Below, one piece after another: positions 61,701 to 64,000 of a DNA stretch of 64,000 nt. The stretch comes from Prostheceraeus crozeri. Its lineage: Eukaryota; Platyhelminthes; Polycladida; Euryleptidae. The stretch lies in the NCBI GenBank assembly GCA_907163375.1, contig CAJQUW010008619.1, positions 310,001 through 374,000 of the forward strand. The letters are read 5' to 3'. Below the pieces are notes generated by a model. The model worked only from the letters and a program-made list of their open reading frames with translations. It was not told where the DNA came from and made no database searches. Both the position numbers and the translations under genes were made by a program. Position 1 is the first letter of the stretch, and every line of letters begins with the position of its first letter.

Positions 61701-63332
61701 CCATGAAGCAATGCCGCCATCTCACTTGCAATTTTCTTCATGAAAATCCTGTGTGTTCACTATGATACAATGTGATCTACAAACCATAGATTTTTCCATG
61801 TGCCATCATTGTGAATGGGCAAGATATCAAACTTCCATTCTAGTGTACTATTATCCACTTCTATGGTATATAATGAACCATTATATGCCCGCCAATTTCA
61901 CGTAGAATTCTCAACGTACCAGATAGCCATGAACCGTCGTCCGTCACTCCAGTTTGAGAATCCCTTAATGAATGAGTTGGTAAATGGATATTTCAAATCA
62001 TTTTTAGATAGAATTCTGAATTTCAAATCTACTTACATTTGCAAGTATTCATAGACTTTCAAACTTCATGAATCATCATCTATTGAGAGAGCAAACTTTC
62101 ATAGACTTCAATAAAAGTCAATCAAAGATTTCTTAATCCTCCCATTATCTGTGACCAACAACGATCAAGAATTGCAATATTCATAGACTTCTATGGATTC
62201 TTCTTCTTCTCGGCTGCTAACGCAGCCTCGCCTATGTCTGATATTACTGCTCTAAAAATATAAAAAAAAGATATAATGCTACAATAAGACCGCTTTATTT
62301 TCACCCCGATTTGCATAGAGTCTATGGGGGCCTATGGTGAAAGTGCTGCAAACTTTATAAGATCTGTTGGCAGGCGGCTCATTGCATCGACTGGCGAGAG
62401 AAGGGCGGCTACTTACCTCCAACAATCCCTGAGCGTCGCCGTTCAAATCGGCAACGCAAACAGCCTCCTAGGTTGCCTCCCAAAAGGTCATGCACTGCAC
62501 ATTATTTTTGACCTCTGACCTGTCTAAAAGCGATATCTTCCCTTAACTTCAAGCTTCCCTTTTTCTTAACTGTCCGGATGTCTTTTTTCTTTTGTATCTT
62601 TTATATGTTGTTCTTAAATGTTAACTCTACATTGTTGCTAATAAATTATTAAATTATGGAAATTAAAAAAAAAAAATGCTACAATGTTTTAGATCGAATC
62701 TTATCTACAAACCATAGATTTTCCATGTGCCATCATTGTACATAGGCAAGATATCAAACTTCCATTCTAGTGTACTATTATCTACTTCTATGATTGATAT
62801 GATCTGTTTTGAATATAATTTCTATGGTTAATCGCGATGTCTATGCAACAATAGCAATGTTAATACTCATTGATACTCACTGAAAATGTAGAACGTCGTA
62901 TAGACATCGTATTAATATTGCTATAATCAAAATCAGAAAAATGATAGAAAATCTGTAAACGAAGTCACTTTTCAAAGCTCTAAAGAATTCCAACGTGTGT
63001 GTTATTGCGTTCAAAGAATTTTGAACCATTCTTCTATGAAGGAGCTGATTTTTTTGAGATTGCCTTTGTACATAAAATTGTTGTTTGGTATTATTTTGGC
63101 TTATAACTAATAAATTTTTAGTGATTATTTATCATATCAGAATCTTATTTCTATCAACAGGGAAACAGTTGTCCATCATTTCTTGGTGAAGAATACGTTA
63201 GAACCGCAACTTCATCAGCTCACGCGGAAAGCTGCATCTTCATGTTCCTCTCTGCAAACAGCTCCTAAAGGAAGTGTCGAAAGATGCTGTGTTTCACTGA
63301 ATCAGATGCTGTCTTTGATGGAGAAGCAATGA
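19354..63332 (+). CDS. SHPRH: SNF2-family ATPase / RING E3 ubiquitin ligase SHPRH (16 coding exons)
   Basis: All exon phases agree, and the joined frame is 4350 nt, or 1449 residues (human SHPRH is 1683). Domains in order: N-terminal region (1-311); helicase motif I DEMGLGKT (356-363); PHD finger with C4HC3 ligands Cys403, 405, 422, 425, His430, Cys433, 448, 451; motif Ia (LVVTPETIADQW); DEAQ box 587-590; motif III RWCITGTP; a long insert (about 700-1188); RING C3HC4 at 1202-1243; helicase C lobe with SRVHRIGQT at 1384-1392. RING and PHD inside a split SNF2 motor are diagnostic. In the known family the protein polyubiquitinates PCNA with UBE2N partners for template-switch damage tolerance and acts in the nucleus. 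The start is supported by MVRRK...RLEEADRRR, which resembles the vertebrate N-terminus. The linker-histone (H15) domain of the vertebrate protein is not found. The introns are full of mobile elements. Confidence 0.96.
19790..19890. repeat. Fragment of foldback MITE family A in SHPRH intron 1
   Basis: GTACTAAGTCTAGAATCATA and the following CTTTGGCATGGAGTGTATTC align with the inner arm of the family A copies at 12900 and 60590. Neither terminus is present. Confidence 0.65.
19916..19993. repeat. Hairpin in SHPRH intron 1
   Basis: ATTCAGCCATGGACTTCTAG at 19916 is mirrored by CTAGAAGTCCATGGATTCA ending at 19993. The arms are about 24 bases with a 30-base AT-rich loop. Possible small foldback element. 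Confidence 0.7.
20860..21060 (-). pseudogene. LINE reverse-transcriptase C-terminal remnant (minus) in SHPRH intron 1
   Basis: The minus frame reads KSIDSISKVLGFENIRAIAR then RKRLYWFNHVKRED. The RRxRLxWFGHVxR pattern is the conserved end of many non-LTR retrotransposon polyproteins. No other part of the element is identifiable. Confidence 0.6.
21307..21562 (+). CDS. SHPRH: SHPRH coding exon 2
   Basis: Residues 130-214 (IYDVVLTCGPLPQTG onward). Acceptor TTTTCTCAG, donor CCAA|gtgagt, phase 1. N-terminal region with no named domain. Confidence 0.9.
21890..22165. repeat. Short tandem repeat array in SHPRH intron 2
   Basis: Units of roughly 50 bases recur with variants of TTCAACACAGATCAGGATGT, ACGCAACC or ACACAGCC, and ACCTTCACTCCTTC. 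About five units are present, some truncated. It is a degenerate minisatellite: spacers and repeats are not separable as in CRISPR. Confidence 0.75.
22338..22628 (+). CDS. SHPRH: SHPRH coding exon 3
   Basis: Residues 215-311. It ends in LPLRQYQGESVRWMVQKE, the conserved RPYQ..AV.WM lead into the SNF2 motor. Acceptor TTTCCTCCTCAG, donor AAAG|gtaatt, phase 1. Confidence 0.94.
23810..23989 (+). CDS. Small basic ORF, 59 residues, origin unknown
   Basis: Opens at ATG (MKRKHNTPAALANKEEVALR) and continues with a Lys/Glu/Leu-rich, probably helical stretch, then a Gly-rich end (HENGGGQRLFHSNDL) and TAA. About 110 bases downstream is an A-rich run (TTTTATAAAATAAAAAAATC). The make-up looks like the C-terminal coding end and 3' UTR of a retroposed transcript lying in the intron. 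I do not recognise the source. It could equally be a chance frame. Confidence 0.25.
   Translation: MKRKHNTPAALANKEEVALRKAKQEKLAMKNQRLRKLADAGTKSHENGGGQRLFHSNDL
24395..24527. repeat. Stem-loop in SHPRH intron 3
   Basis: TGACATGATCGTAAGGTCCC with CTCTGCTGGTCGTAGCA at the left is mirrored at the right (TGCTACGAACAGCAGAGG, then GGACCTTGCGATCATGTCA). Arms are about 46 bases with few mismatches and a 40-base loop. Likely a tiny foldback MITE. Confidence 0.75.
25041..25270 (+). CDS. SHPRH: SHPRH coding exon 4 (Walker A)
   Basis: Residues 312-388. GGLLCDEMGLGKTLEVLSLL contains the ATP-binding P-loop, Lys362 being the catalytic Lys. Acceptor TTTGTTGTTGCAG, donor GAG|gtaaga, phase 0. Confidence 0.96.
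25271..28075. other. SHPRH intron 4
   Basis: 2.8 kb. In vertebrate SHPRH the linker-histone domain is encoded between the exons flanking this point, but no frame here has that domain's character or matching phase 0 borders. A run of ten G lies near 27431. No mobile element was recognised. Confidence 0.55.
28076..28300 (+). CDS. SHPRH: SHPRH coding exon 5 (PHD finger)
   Basis: Residues 389-463. It carries all eight PHD zinc ligands, C403 to C451 (FECVCG, CESCHRTQHAHC, YKCPRC). Acceptor GAAATTGTTTCAG is preferred. CTACAG at 28060 is also in phase and would add five residues. Donor ACG|gtgaga, phase 0. Confidence 0.9.
28327..30402 (+). mobile_element. PIF/Harbinger DNA transposon, decayed, in SHPRH intron 5
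   Basis: The termini CTGAATTCATACTTCTGC at the left and the inverted GCAGAAGTATGAATTCA at the right define the element, which starts only 26 bases after PHD exon 5. GCTGT/ACAGC and CGGCA/TGCCG words crowd both subterminal zones. It holds a broken transposase on the plus strand. A 3-bp target duplication cannot be made out. Segments 28692-28758 and 29091-29159 inside it are direct copies of each other. Confidence 0.85.
29286..29895 (+). pseudogene. Harbinger (HARBI1-like) DDE transposase pseudogene
   Basis: An N-terminal piece (YFRMSREKFDECIQKIQPFL, then RLTVTLR) matches the start of HARBI1-like nucleases. About 100 residues are then missing. After a frame change the catalytic core resumes as SCVGAVVGKHIVIAPPYNAG, SIVLTAIIDAKCIFLHMDIG and FVGDDSFPIRPYL, ending RVVENAFGIL. 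The first catalytic Asp (VDGKH in the family) is Val here. The second Asp (in DIG) and the Glu of VVENAFG remain. Deletion, frameshift and loss of the Asp make it non-functional. Confidence 0.88.
30576..30760 (+). mobile_element. Second tRNA-derived SINE family member in SHPRH intron 5
   Basis: GGATGGCTCAGTTGATAAGG fits a tRNA A box, and GGTCCAGGCTTCAAGTCTG, 50 bases on, fits a degenerate B box. A non-tRNA body follows (CCCTGGTGAGAGTTGTGAA, then GCTGTCCCACCC). The head differs from the other SINE in the window. The 3' border is uncertain. Confidence 0.65.
30990..31053. mobile_element. 64-bp relic of MITE family B, termini only
   Basis: CACAGAATTAGATTCATCTG with CGCGCGCTTCG is followed at once by the inverted right end CCGAAGCAGATAAACAAAAT and TTAATTCATTG. 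Flanks GTTACAGA (30982-30989) and TTTACAGA (31054-31061) match at seven of eight bases. Everything between the terminal repeats of the 600-bp copies is absent. Confidence 0.85.
31669..31853 (+). CDS. SHPRH: SHPRH coding exon 6 (helicase motif Ia)
   Basis: Residues 464-524. APVVGKATLVVTPETIADQW is the conserved P-S-S-I/Q-W segment. Acceptor TTTTTTCCATTACAG, donor AG|gtacgt, phase 2. Confidence 0.94.
31854..32600. other. First part of SHPRH intron 6
   Basis: AT-rich. TAATTGCAATTAC-type words near 31905-31985 form weak inverted repeats; otherwise nothing is recognised. Confidence 0.5.
32606..32870. repeat. Inverted repeat with 66-bp arms in SHPRH intron 6
   Basis: Arms 32606-32671 and 32805-32870 are almost exact inverted copies around a 133-base spacer. 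Each includes GGCGAAACATGTCGC, reminiscent of Penelope terminal motifs. No coding content. Confidence 0.8.
33238..33484 (+). pseudogene. LINE polyprotein C-terminal remnant (plus) in SHPRH intron 6
   Basis: The frame reads TRLRWFGHVLRANHDSLAKV then GRRAKGRPKQRWLDTL, the conserved tail of many non-LTR retrotransposon polyproteins. One in-frame stop lies near 33277. Only the 3' end survives. Confidence 0.75.
33789..34394. mobile_element. hAT-type MITE, family B, 606 bp
   Basis: The termini are CACAGAATTGGATTCATCTG and the inverted AACAAAATATTTAATTCTGTG. It is bounded by a perfect 8-bp duplication, CTTGTAGT (33781-33788 and 34395-34402). The interior matches 5562-6162 closely and includes the GAAATGCCGAGG and GGAATTCCTTTTTGCCCACT words. 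No transposase. Confidence 0.92.
34539..34840 (+). CDS. SHPRH: SHPRH coding exon 7 (DEAQ box, motif III)
   Basis: Residues 525-625. WWRVCLDEAQLA is the Walker B/motif II segment, DEAQ as in other SHPRH proteins rather than the usual DEAH. RWCITGTPI is motif III. Acceptor CCTTTTTGCAG, donor AAAG|gtactt, phase 1. Confidence 0.96.
35169..35705. repeat. Inverted repeat (115-bp arms) with a Penelope GIY-YIG fragment in its loop
   Basis: Arms 35169-35282 and 35591-35705 mirror each other (left TTCAAATACCGTGGTATCCA, right its inverse, both with CGGACAGGGTTATATA). The spacer carries part of a GIY-YIG frame on the minus strand. This is another Penelope-like remnant in inverted configuration, in SHPRH intron 7. 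Confidence 0.78.
35453..35599 (-). pseudogene. Penelope-like GIY-YIG endonuclease fragment
   Basis: The minus frame reads DPVYEYYCERCPDRYIGETQ then RQLQTRIRGHVTG and ends at a stop at 35453. VYxYxC..C...YIGET and the downstream Arg are the GIY-YIG core as carried by Penelope-like elements. It is distinct in sequence from the module at 15104-15508, so it comes from another family. Confidence 0.75.
36181..36412. mobile_element. MITE family B, right half only
   Basis: It aligns with the 3' portion of 33789-34394 (TTTCGTGAACCTGCTATCTT, AGCGACGCACGAC, GGAATTCCTTTTTGCCCACT) and ends in CCAATTCTGTG. The left half is missing. Confidence 0.8.
36413..37236. other. Remainder of SHPRH intron 7
   Basis: TTCGCTTCCGCTTCCA occurs at about 36508. 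A hairpin made of GGAAGCGGAAGCG and CGCTTCCGCTTCC lies at 37134-37170, so these may be ends of one decayed element. Nothing else was recognised. Confidence 0.45.
37237..37433 (+). CDS. SHPRH: SHPRH coding exon 8
   Basis: Residues 626-691 (DLQRFLGLLSIDPFWVPQWW). This is the segment after motif III that reads DLFGLVVFLGIEP in the vertebrate protein. Acceptor CTGTTTTTACAG, donor CAG|gtatgc, phase 0. The exon lacks a useful internal start codon and is easily missed by ORF scans. Confidence 0.93.
37698..37964 (-). pseudogene. LINE reverse-transcriptase fragment (minus) in SHPRH intron 8
   Basis: The minus frame contains DVQIGQDQSELTPQFCYLGG followed by MLGQAGGCSDALTTR. The FxYLGxxL...GG...AVxxR pattern belongs to the region after the catalytic core of non-LTR reverse transcriptases. 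Both ends are lost. Confidence 0.65.
38590..38700 (-). pseudogene. LINE C-terminal fragment, CR1/jockey-like (minus)
   Basis: The minus frame reads TSDEFFSHRITSLWNSLPDS then VVHSET and a stop. FFxxRxxxxWNSLPxxVV is the familiar tail of CR1- and jockey-like polyproteins. A frameshift separates it from similar sequence just upstream. Confidence 0.65.
38700..39757. other. Remainder of SHPRH intron 8
   Basis: No gene or element recognised. A short ORF at 39228-39461 has no identifiable motif. Confidence 0.5.
39758..40026 (+). CDS. SHPRH: SHPRH coding exon 9
   Basis: Residues 692-780. VNVHYLQFSAVERFIYNTCL and VSRVRQSCSHPSLI match the conserved F-S-x-V-E-R-x-F-Y and LRQACCHP motifs ahead of the SNF2 insert. 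Acceptor CCATTTCCTTTTCAG, donor AA|gtaaga, phase 2. Confidence 0.95.
40290..40890 (-). pseudogene. RTE-type LINE 3' fragment (minus) in SHPRH intron 9
   Basis: The minus strand reads DIKLDGKPVRKADHFIYLGG, later KVKDIIDISKR, then AGHVIRRSDNRWATKITEWR and RGRPQIRWCDPM, the signature C-terminal half of RTE-type reverse transcriptases, across several frameshifts. It fills most of this 1.1-kb intron. Confidence 0.8.
41120..41391 (+). CDS. SHPRH: SHPRH coding exon 10
   Basis: Residues 781-871. EGEYEEAANLYRTLLVEA is a TPR-like helix pair that is conserved in SHPRH (KGEYALAAELYREVL in vertebrates). Acceptor ATTACACTTTCAG, donor TCAG|gtaaac, phase 1. Confidence 0.94.
41392..43282. other. First part of SHPRH intron 10
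   Basis: AT-rich. No coding remnant or clear repeat is recognised across 1.9 kb. Confidence 0.5.
43283..43600. mobile_element. Inverted pair of Penelope-like termini with hammerhead-like motifs
   Basis: The two halves mirror each other around about 43455 (AAACTGACCGACGCTG at the left, CAGCGTCGGTCAGTTTC at the right). At 43305-43338 the minus strand reads CCTGATGATGCAGACAAGTT then GTCTGCGAAATA: the hammerhead core CTGATGA, a GCAGACA/TGTCTGC helix II and GAAA. The plus strand at 43520-43562 carries CCTGATGATGCTGACA ... TGTCTGCGAAAT, the same plan with one mismatched pair and a longer loop. Confidence 0.7.
43305..43338 (-). ncRNA. Candidate hammerhead ribozyme core (minus)
   Basis: CTGATGA, a seven-pair helix II with AGT loop, and GAAA occur in the order required for a hammerhead. 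Short complementary U/A runs after GAAA could form a weak helix III. Activity is not shown. Penelope-like elements are known hosts of such motifs. Confidence 0.5.
44099..44269. mobile_element. Short hAT-like MITE with GC-rich end, 171 bp
   Basis: The left end is CAGGGTTGCAACTGG and the right end, inverted, is CAGGTTTGGAACCGG. Flanks ATCCACAT and GTGCACAT match at six of eight positions. The right half is full of CCGGCCGG words, unlike its AT-rich surroundings. Confidence 0.6.
44540..44825 (+). CDS. SHPRH: SHPRH coding exon 11
   Basis: Residues 872-966 (RSIQEDKLMEEVTALHKHYI onward), a helical part of the insert between the two motor lobes. Acceptor CTTTCAACAG, donor GGCGA|gtaagt, phase 2. Confidence 0.92.
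44911..45117 (-). mobile_element. tRNA-derived SINE, copy 2 (minus), in SHPRH intron 11
   Basis: On the minus strand it opens GGTGTCCGTGGCACAGTGGT (A box), with GGTCGAACCCGG as B box and AGGAAGGGCATCCGG in the body. It ends in an A run (T run at 44912-44922 on the plus strand). The tail differs from the CATCAT tails of the other two copies. Confidence 0.88.
45967..46250. repeat. Foldback with ~80-bp arms and a hammerhead-like motif in the loop
   Basis: Arms 45967-46045 and 46169-46250 are near-perfect inverted copies (TAGCAATAGAAAAAACCTCT and its mirror). Within the loop at 46142-46167 is CTAAGCGTCTGGACGCGAAA then CGTCGG: a GCGTC/GACGC stem closed on GAAAC, a form typical of Penelope-like termini. 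The CTGANGA part is degraded. Confidence 0.75.
47241..48279 (-). mobile_element. hAT transposon, internally deleted, 1039 bp
   Basis: Left end CAGTGTTGGGCATCG; right end, inverted, CACAGTTAGGCACAATCCG. Flanks CTCAAATC (47233-47240) and CTCAAAGC (48280-48287) match at seven of eight bases. GTTAA/TTAAC and GGAAGTTAAA words crowd both ends. Only the 3' part of the transposase remains, on the minus strand. Confidence 0.88.
47717..48040 (-). pseudogene. hAT transposase C-terminal dimerisation domain (fragment)
   Basis: The minus frame contains LKLFKKFNTGIPSSASAERL, FSSGKAVFRDKRSRLTDRNI and ERLLFMRGN, the hallmark hAT C-terminal dimerisation segment (NTxxPSSAxxERLFS...RNRLxxxxxExLLFLK). The N-terminal zinc finger and catalytic core are missing, so this is an internally deleted, non-autonomous copy. 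Confidence 0.88.
48489..48906 (+). CDS. SHPRH: SHPRH coding exon 12
   Basis: Residues 967-1106. It includes a Cys pair (CDFCRCEDLVNELEKAVFG) matching the CVFCKADELFTEYE segment of vertebrate SHPRH. Acceptor TCTCTTTCAG, donor TATTAC|gtaagt, phase 0. Confidence 0.93.
48907..49889. other. First part of SHPRH intron 12
   Basis: No gene or element recognised. ORFs at 49381-49632 and 49700-49993 show no known motif; the latter runs into the MITE that follows. Confidence 0.5.
49890..50306. mobile_element. Foldback MITE family A, copy 3, 5'-truncated
   Basis: It aligns with the right two thirds of the copies at 12672 and 60362 (CAAGAATGTAGTTGGATGTG, ACTTGGCAGACTCGCAGATT, TTTCGTTCCCCGCAGAAGCT) and ends CTCCGAC before TA at 50307-50308. 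The left terminus is missing. Confidence 0.8.
50689..50935 (+). CDS. SHPRH: SHPRH coding exon 13
   Basis: Residues 1107-1188 (MFSKLLCERRMLAGTFDELN onward), matching the LLHEYWMALRNRVSAVDEL helical region ahead of the RING. Acceptor CAATTCCAG, donor CGTG|gtaggt, phase 1. Confidence 0.93.
51033..51230 (+). mobile_element. tRNA-derived SINE, copy 3 (plus), inside SHPRH intron 13
   Basis: Head GGTGGTCTCTTTGGCACAGT with A box TGGCACAGTGG (51044-51054) and B box GGTCGAGCCCC (51089-51099). The body has AGAAGGGCATCCGG and the tail ends TTAAATCATCATCAT. It makes up nearly half of this 447-bp intron. Confidence 0.9.
51383..51636 (+). CDS. SHPRH: SHPRH coding exon 14 (RING finger)
   Basis: Residues 1189-1273. 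C3HC4 ligands are Cys1202, Cys1205, Cys1219, His1221, Cys1224, Cys1227, Cys1240 and Cys1243 (YCPICMS, PCGHSICNPC, KCPTCRE). An acidic stretch follows (DDEVEDDHDD). Acceptor TTTTCTTCCAG, donor GTG|gtaaga, phase 0. Confidence 0.97.
51637..53099. other. First part of SHPRH intron 14
   Basis: No gene recognised. A minus-strand 130-codon frame at 52641-53033 has no known motif. Near it the minus strand reads GTACGAAACGTCGC (about 52975-52990), a possible Penelope terminal word. Confidence 0.45.
53100..53918. mobile_element. hAT-like element with CAGGGTGTCCGCG termini, 819 bp
   Basis: Left end CAGGGTGTCCGCGACCTGG; right end, inverted, CAGGGTGTCCGCGGC. GACCTGGAAAAACCTGGAAT repeats several times inside both ends. 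TATATT flanks each side directly (53094-53099 and 53919-53924). This is a shorter duplication than the 8 bp expected for hAT, so erosion or another superfamily is possible. No transposase. Confidence 0.75.
54812..55342 (+). pseudogene. Penelope-like reverse transcriptase, N-terminal half
   Basis: PANFFTFVKDRKPQTDKGFP then VRPIASVQNMLVEKTDGVIS matches the fingers region of Penelope-like RTs. KVFMSLDVNNLYPSIPIETG is motif A with its catalytic Asp. Similarity fades after about 55262 (KKAEVIHSFIF), where other DNA joins. Motif C is not present. The ORF start shown is not a true protein start. Confidence 0.75.
55606..56018 (-). pseudogene. Penelope-like GIY-YIG module, one frameshift
   Basis: The first minus frame reads NVIYSYNCTCGAGYVGRTER then PLWKRIDEHLPK, the GIY-YIG core. 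The coding sense continues in another frame as MVFGRTITPEINGTTILSCY and FELRISEAVCIRLTSPVLCL to a stop near 55606. A single shift near 55820 joins the two. The tail (L-x-I-x-E-A-x-x-I) is typical of these modules. Confidence 0.78.
56030..56090 (+). pseudogene. Penelope-like RT motif B fragment
   Basis: The plus frame reads NDEVCRQIIGVPMGCHFAPF. G-x-P-M-G-x-x-x-x-P is RT motif B as in Penelope-like enzymes. It presumably continues the RT at 54812-55262 across the inserted copy. Confidence 0.65.
56300..57211. other. End of SHPRH intron 14
   Basis: No gene or clear element. Short ORFs at 56718-57088 are AT-rich and carry no motif. Confidence 0.5.
57212..57570 (+). CDS. SHPRH: SHPRH coding exon 15 (helicase C-terminal lobe)
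   Basis: Residues 1274-1392. GSKALVFSVWSRVLEVIHNA is motif IV, LLLPTKSGCNGLNLIEANHV is motif V, and AISRVHRIGQTR is motif VI with the arginine finger. Acceptor TTATCTTTCAG, donor ACAAG|gtgaga, phase 2. Confidence 0.97.
57571..58889. other. First part of SHPRH intron 15
   Basis: TTTTCCGTTTTTTCCGG-type words recur near 57655-57765 and may be the end of a decayed element. Nothing else was recognised. Confidence 0.45.
58890..60110. repeat. Tandem array, unit about 420 bp, three copies
   Basis: Units begin near 58895, 59313 and 59866. Each holds CTCCATACCA, GGATTAACTTA, TCATAACGAGCAAA or a variant, and AAAATCAACTTGGACGGG. The linker AACAAGTTGATGTTTAAA also repeats, at about 59193 and 59731. The second unit carries about 135 extra bases (roughly 59566-59700). 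No coding sense. Confidence 0.85.
60362..61072. mobile_element. Foldback MITE family A, copy 4, 711 bp
   Basis: Left end GTCCGGCAGCCAGAACGAGT and right end, inverted, ACTCGTTCTGGCTGCGGGAC, each next to TA. The arms are about 300 bases long. Overall nearly the same length as the copy at 12672-13384. The arm-to-arm match is close, so the copy is fairly well preserved. Confidence 0.9.
61073..61757. other. Intronic stretch without recognised features
   Basis: AT-rich sequence of SHPRH intron 15 with no gene, repeat pair or element end noted. Confidence 0.5.
61758..62800. repeat. Direct repeat pair of about 105 bp, 0.93 kb apart
   Basis: Segments 61770-61868 and 62699-62795 share TCTACAAACCATAGATTTTC, CATGTGCCATCATTGT and GATATCAAACTTCCATTCTA with few differences. 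The retroposed fragment at 62286-62675 lies between them. Confidence 0.8.
62286..62675 (+). mobile_element. Retroposed 3' fragment with poly(A) and target duplication
   Basis: Flanked by a perfect 10-bp repeat ATGCTACAAT (62276-62285 and 62676-62685). It ends in an AATAAA signal (about 62640) and an A run, the marks of LINE-style target-primed insertion. The 5' part has an open frame (FIRSVGRRLIASTGERRAAT, then LQQSLSVAVQIGNANSLLG) ending in TGA at 62516-62518. The frame resembles the C-terminal tail of a retroelement polyprotein, but I cannot name the family. Confidence 0.82.
63161..63332 (+). CDS. SHPRH: SHPRH terminal coding exon 16
   Basis: Residues 1393-1449. RETVVHHFLVKNTLEPQLHQ continues from the IGQT motif as in other SNF2 proteins (TxVHRFLIKxTIEE). 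It ends in TGA at 63330-63332. Acceptor TTTCTATCAACAG. Confidence 0.92.
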
Positions 63333-64000
63333 TTTATTCAAGAATGAACTTGACTCGAGCTTGGCTGTTTGGAAATCCGGCCATAAGTAACGTCAGTACA
63401 TCGGACTGAATTATTGGATAGTGTCATTATTCAGTTTCATGAGAACAAGGGTGGTGAAGTCGGAATCAATAACGACAGGGACTACCGCATTACACATTTA
63501 AATGGCATTTCTTAGAACCTGACCGCCACCATGAAAATCCTGTCATGTTTGTATCAGACATGTAGCAAACGTTGTGACTGATCTGCTAAAGTATGCACTG
63601 AGCATGAATTATGTATATTATTGTCTTCGACTTTCGAACCATCAAAATTATTGAAAAGTAGCTGATGTTATCGCTATTGTGTTGTCTTTTCATGTCTCTG
63701 AATCATTATTGGCACCGTTTTCAGTGTGAAAATTTCGTGAATATCATTGTTATGTTTGAAATACACTTCTACGAGAAATAGTGGAGACAGGCACTATGTG
63801 CTATGTTATAAATGACAGCATCACTGACTGATGTTAAATATCATTGACTTTGATATCTATTATCCAGTCTTCTAATGTGAATAAGTCGGTTACGCGGTTT
63901 CGAAAAACAATCTTGAAATTTTTATCTACTGTTGTTTTCTATTTTTCATCTTGCATGTCTTTTGATGTAAAAAGTTGTTTTGTCCATAAACTGTAAATAA
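63333..64000 (+). other. SHPRH 3' UTR and flank
   Basis: No further exon recognised. No clear AATAAA is found before the window edge. The last bases, CTGTAAATAA, could be the start of one. Confidence 0.5.

Overview
The window is nuclear DNA from an animal, most likely an invertebrate. It is AT-rich to the eye and dominated by introns and transposons. It carries two conserved protein genes, both on the plus strand, each split by GT-AG introns whose phases join in frame. The sequence does not fix the phylum. Abundant Penelope-like, RTE-type LINE, hAT, PIF/Harbinger and tRNA-SINE copies fit many invertebrate lineages.

Layout. 1-6530: no host gene recognised. This part holds a 3.4-kb hAT-like element with a perfect 8-bp target duplication, a second element nested in it, and a 601-bp MITE. 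6534-11635: a four-exon gene for a mitochondrial adrenodoxin-type ferredoxin (FDX1). 11636-19346: intergenic, with a TA-flanked foldback MITE, a hAT-like element, and a 3.5-kb composite in which a truncated RTE LINE lies inside an inverted pair of Penelope-like fragments. 19354-63332: one large gene of 16 coding exons for SHPRH, a SNF2-family ATPase and RING E3 ligase. The joined reading frame is 4350 nt, or 1449 residues. 63333-64000: 3' flank of SHPRH.

The two genes have unrelated jobs: iron-sulfur electron transfer in the matrix, and ubiquitin ligation with DNA-damage tolerance in the nucleus. Nothing shows an operon; about 7.7 kb of repeat-filled DNA separates them. Both genes have a strong splice acceptor a few bases upstream of the start codon. 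This means either very short 5' UTR remnants after 5' UTR introns, or spliced-leader trans-splicing.

The SHPRH introns are the main reservoir of mobile DNA. They hold a decayed Harbinger copy whose first catalytic Asp is Val, three copies of one tRNA-derived SINE (two in SHPRH introns, one in the FDX1 gene) and one copy of another, and several 3' LINE remnants. They also hold two MITE families, one including a 64-bp relic that is little more than two terminal repeats, a ~420-bp tandem repeat, and a polyadenylated retroposed fragment with target duplications. Penelope-like remnants recur as inverted pairs, and several carry hammerhead-ribozyme-like motifs.

All calls come from reading the sequence by eye. 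No alignment, search or folding program was run.
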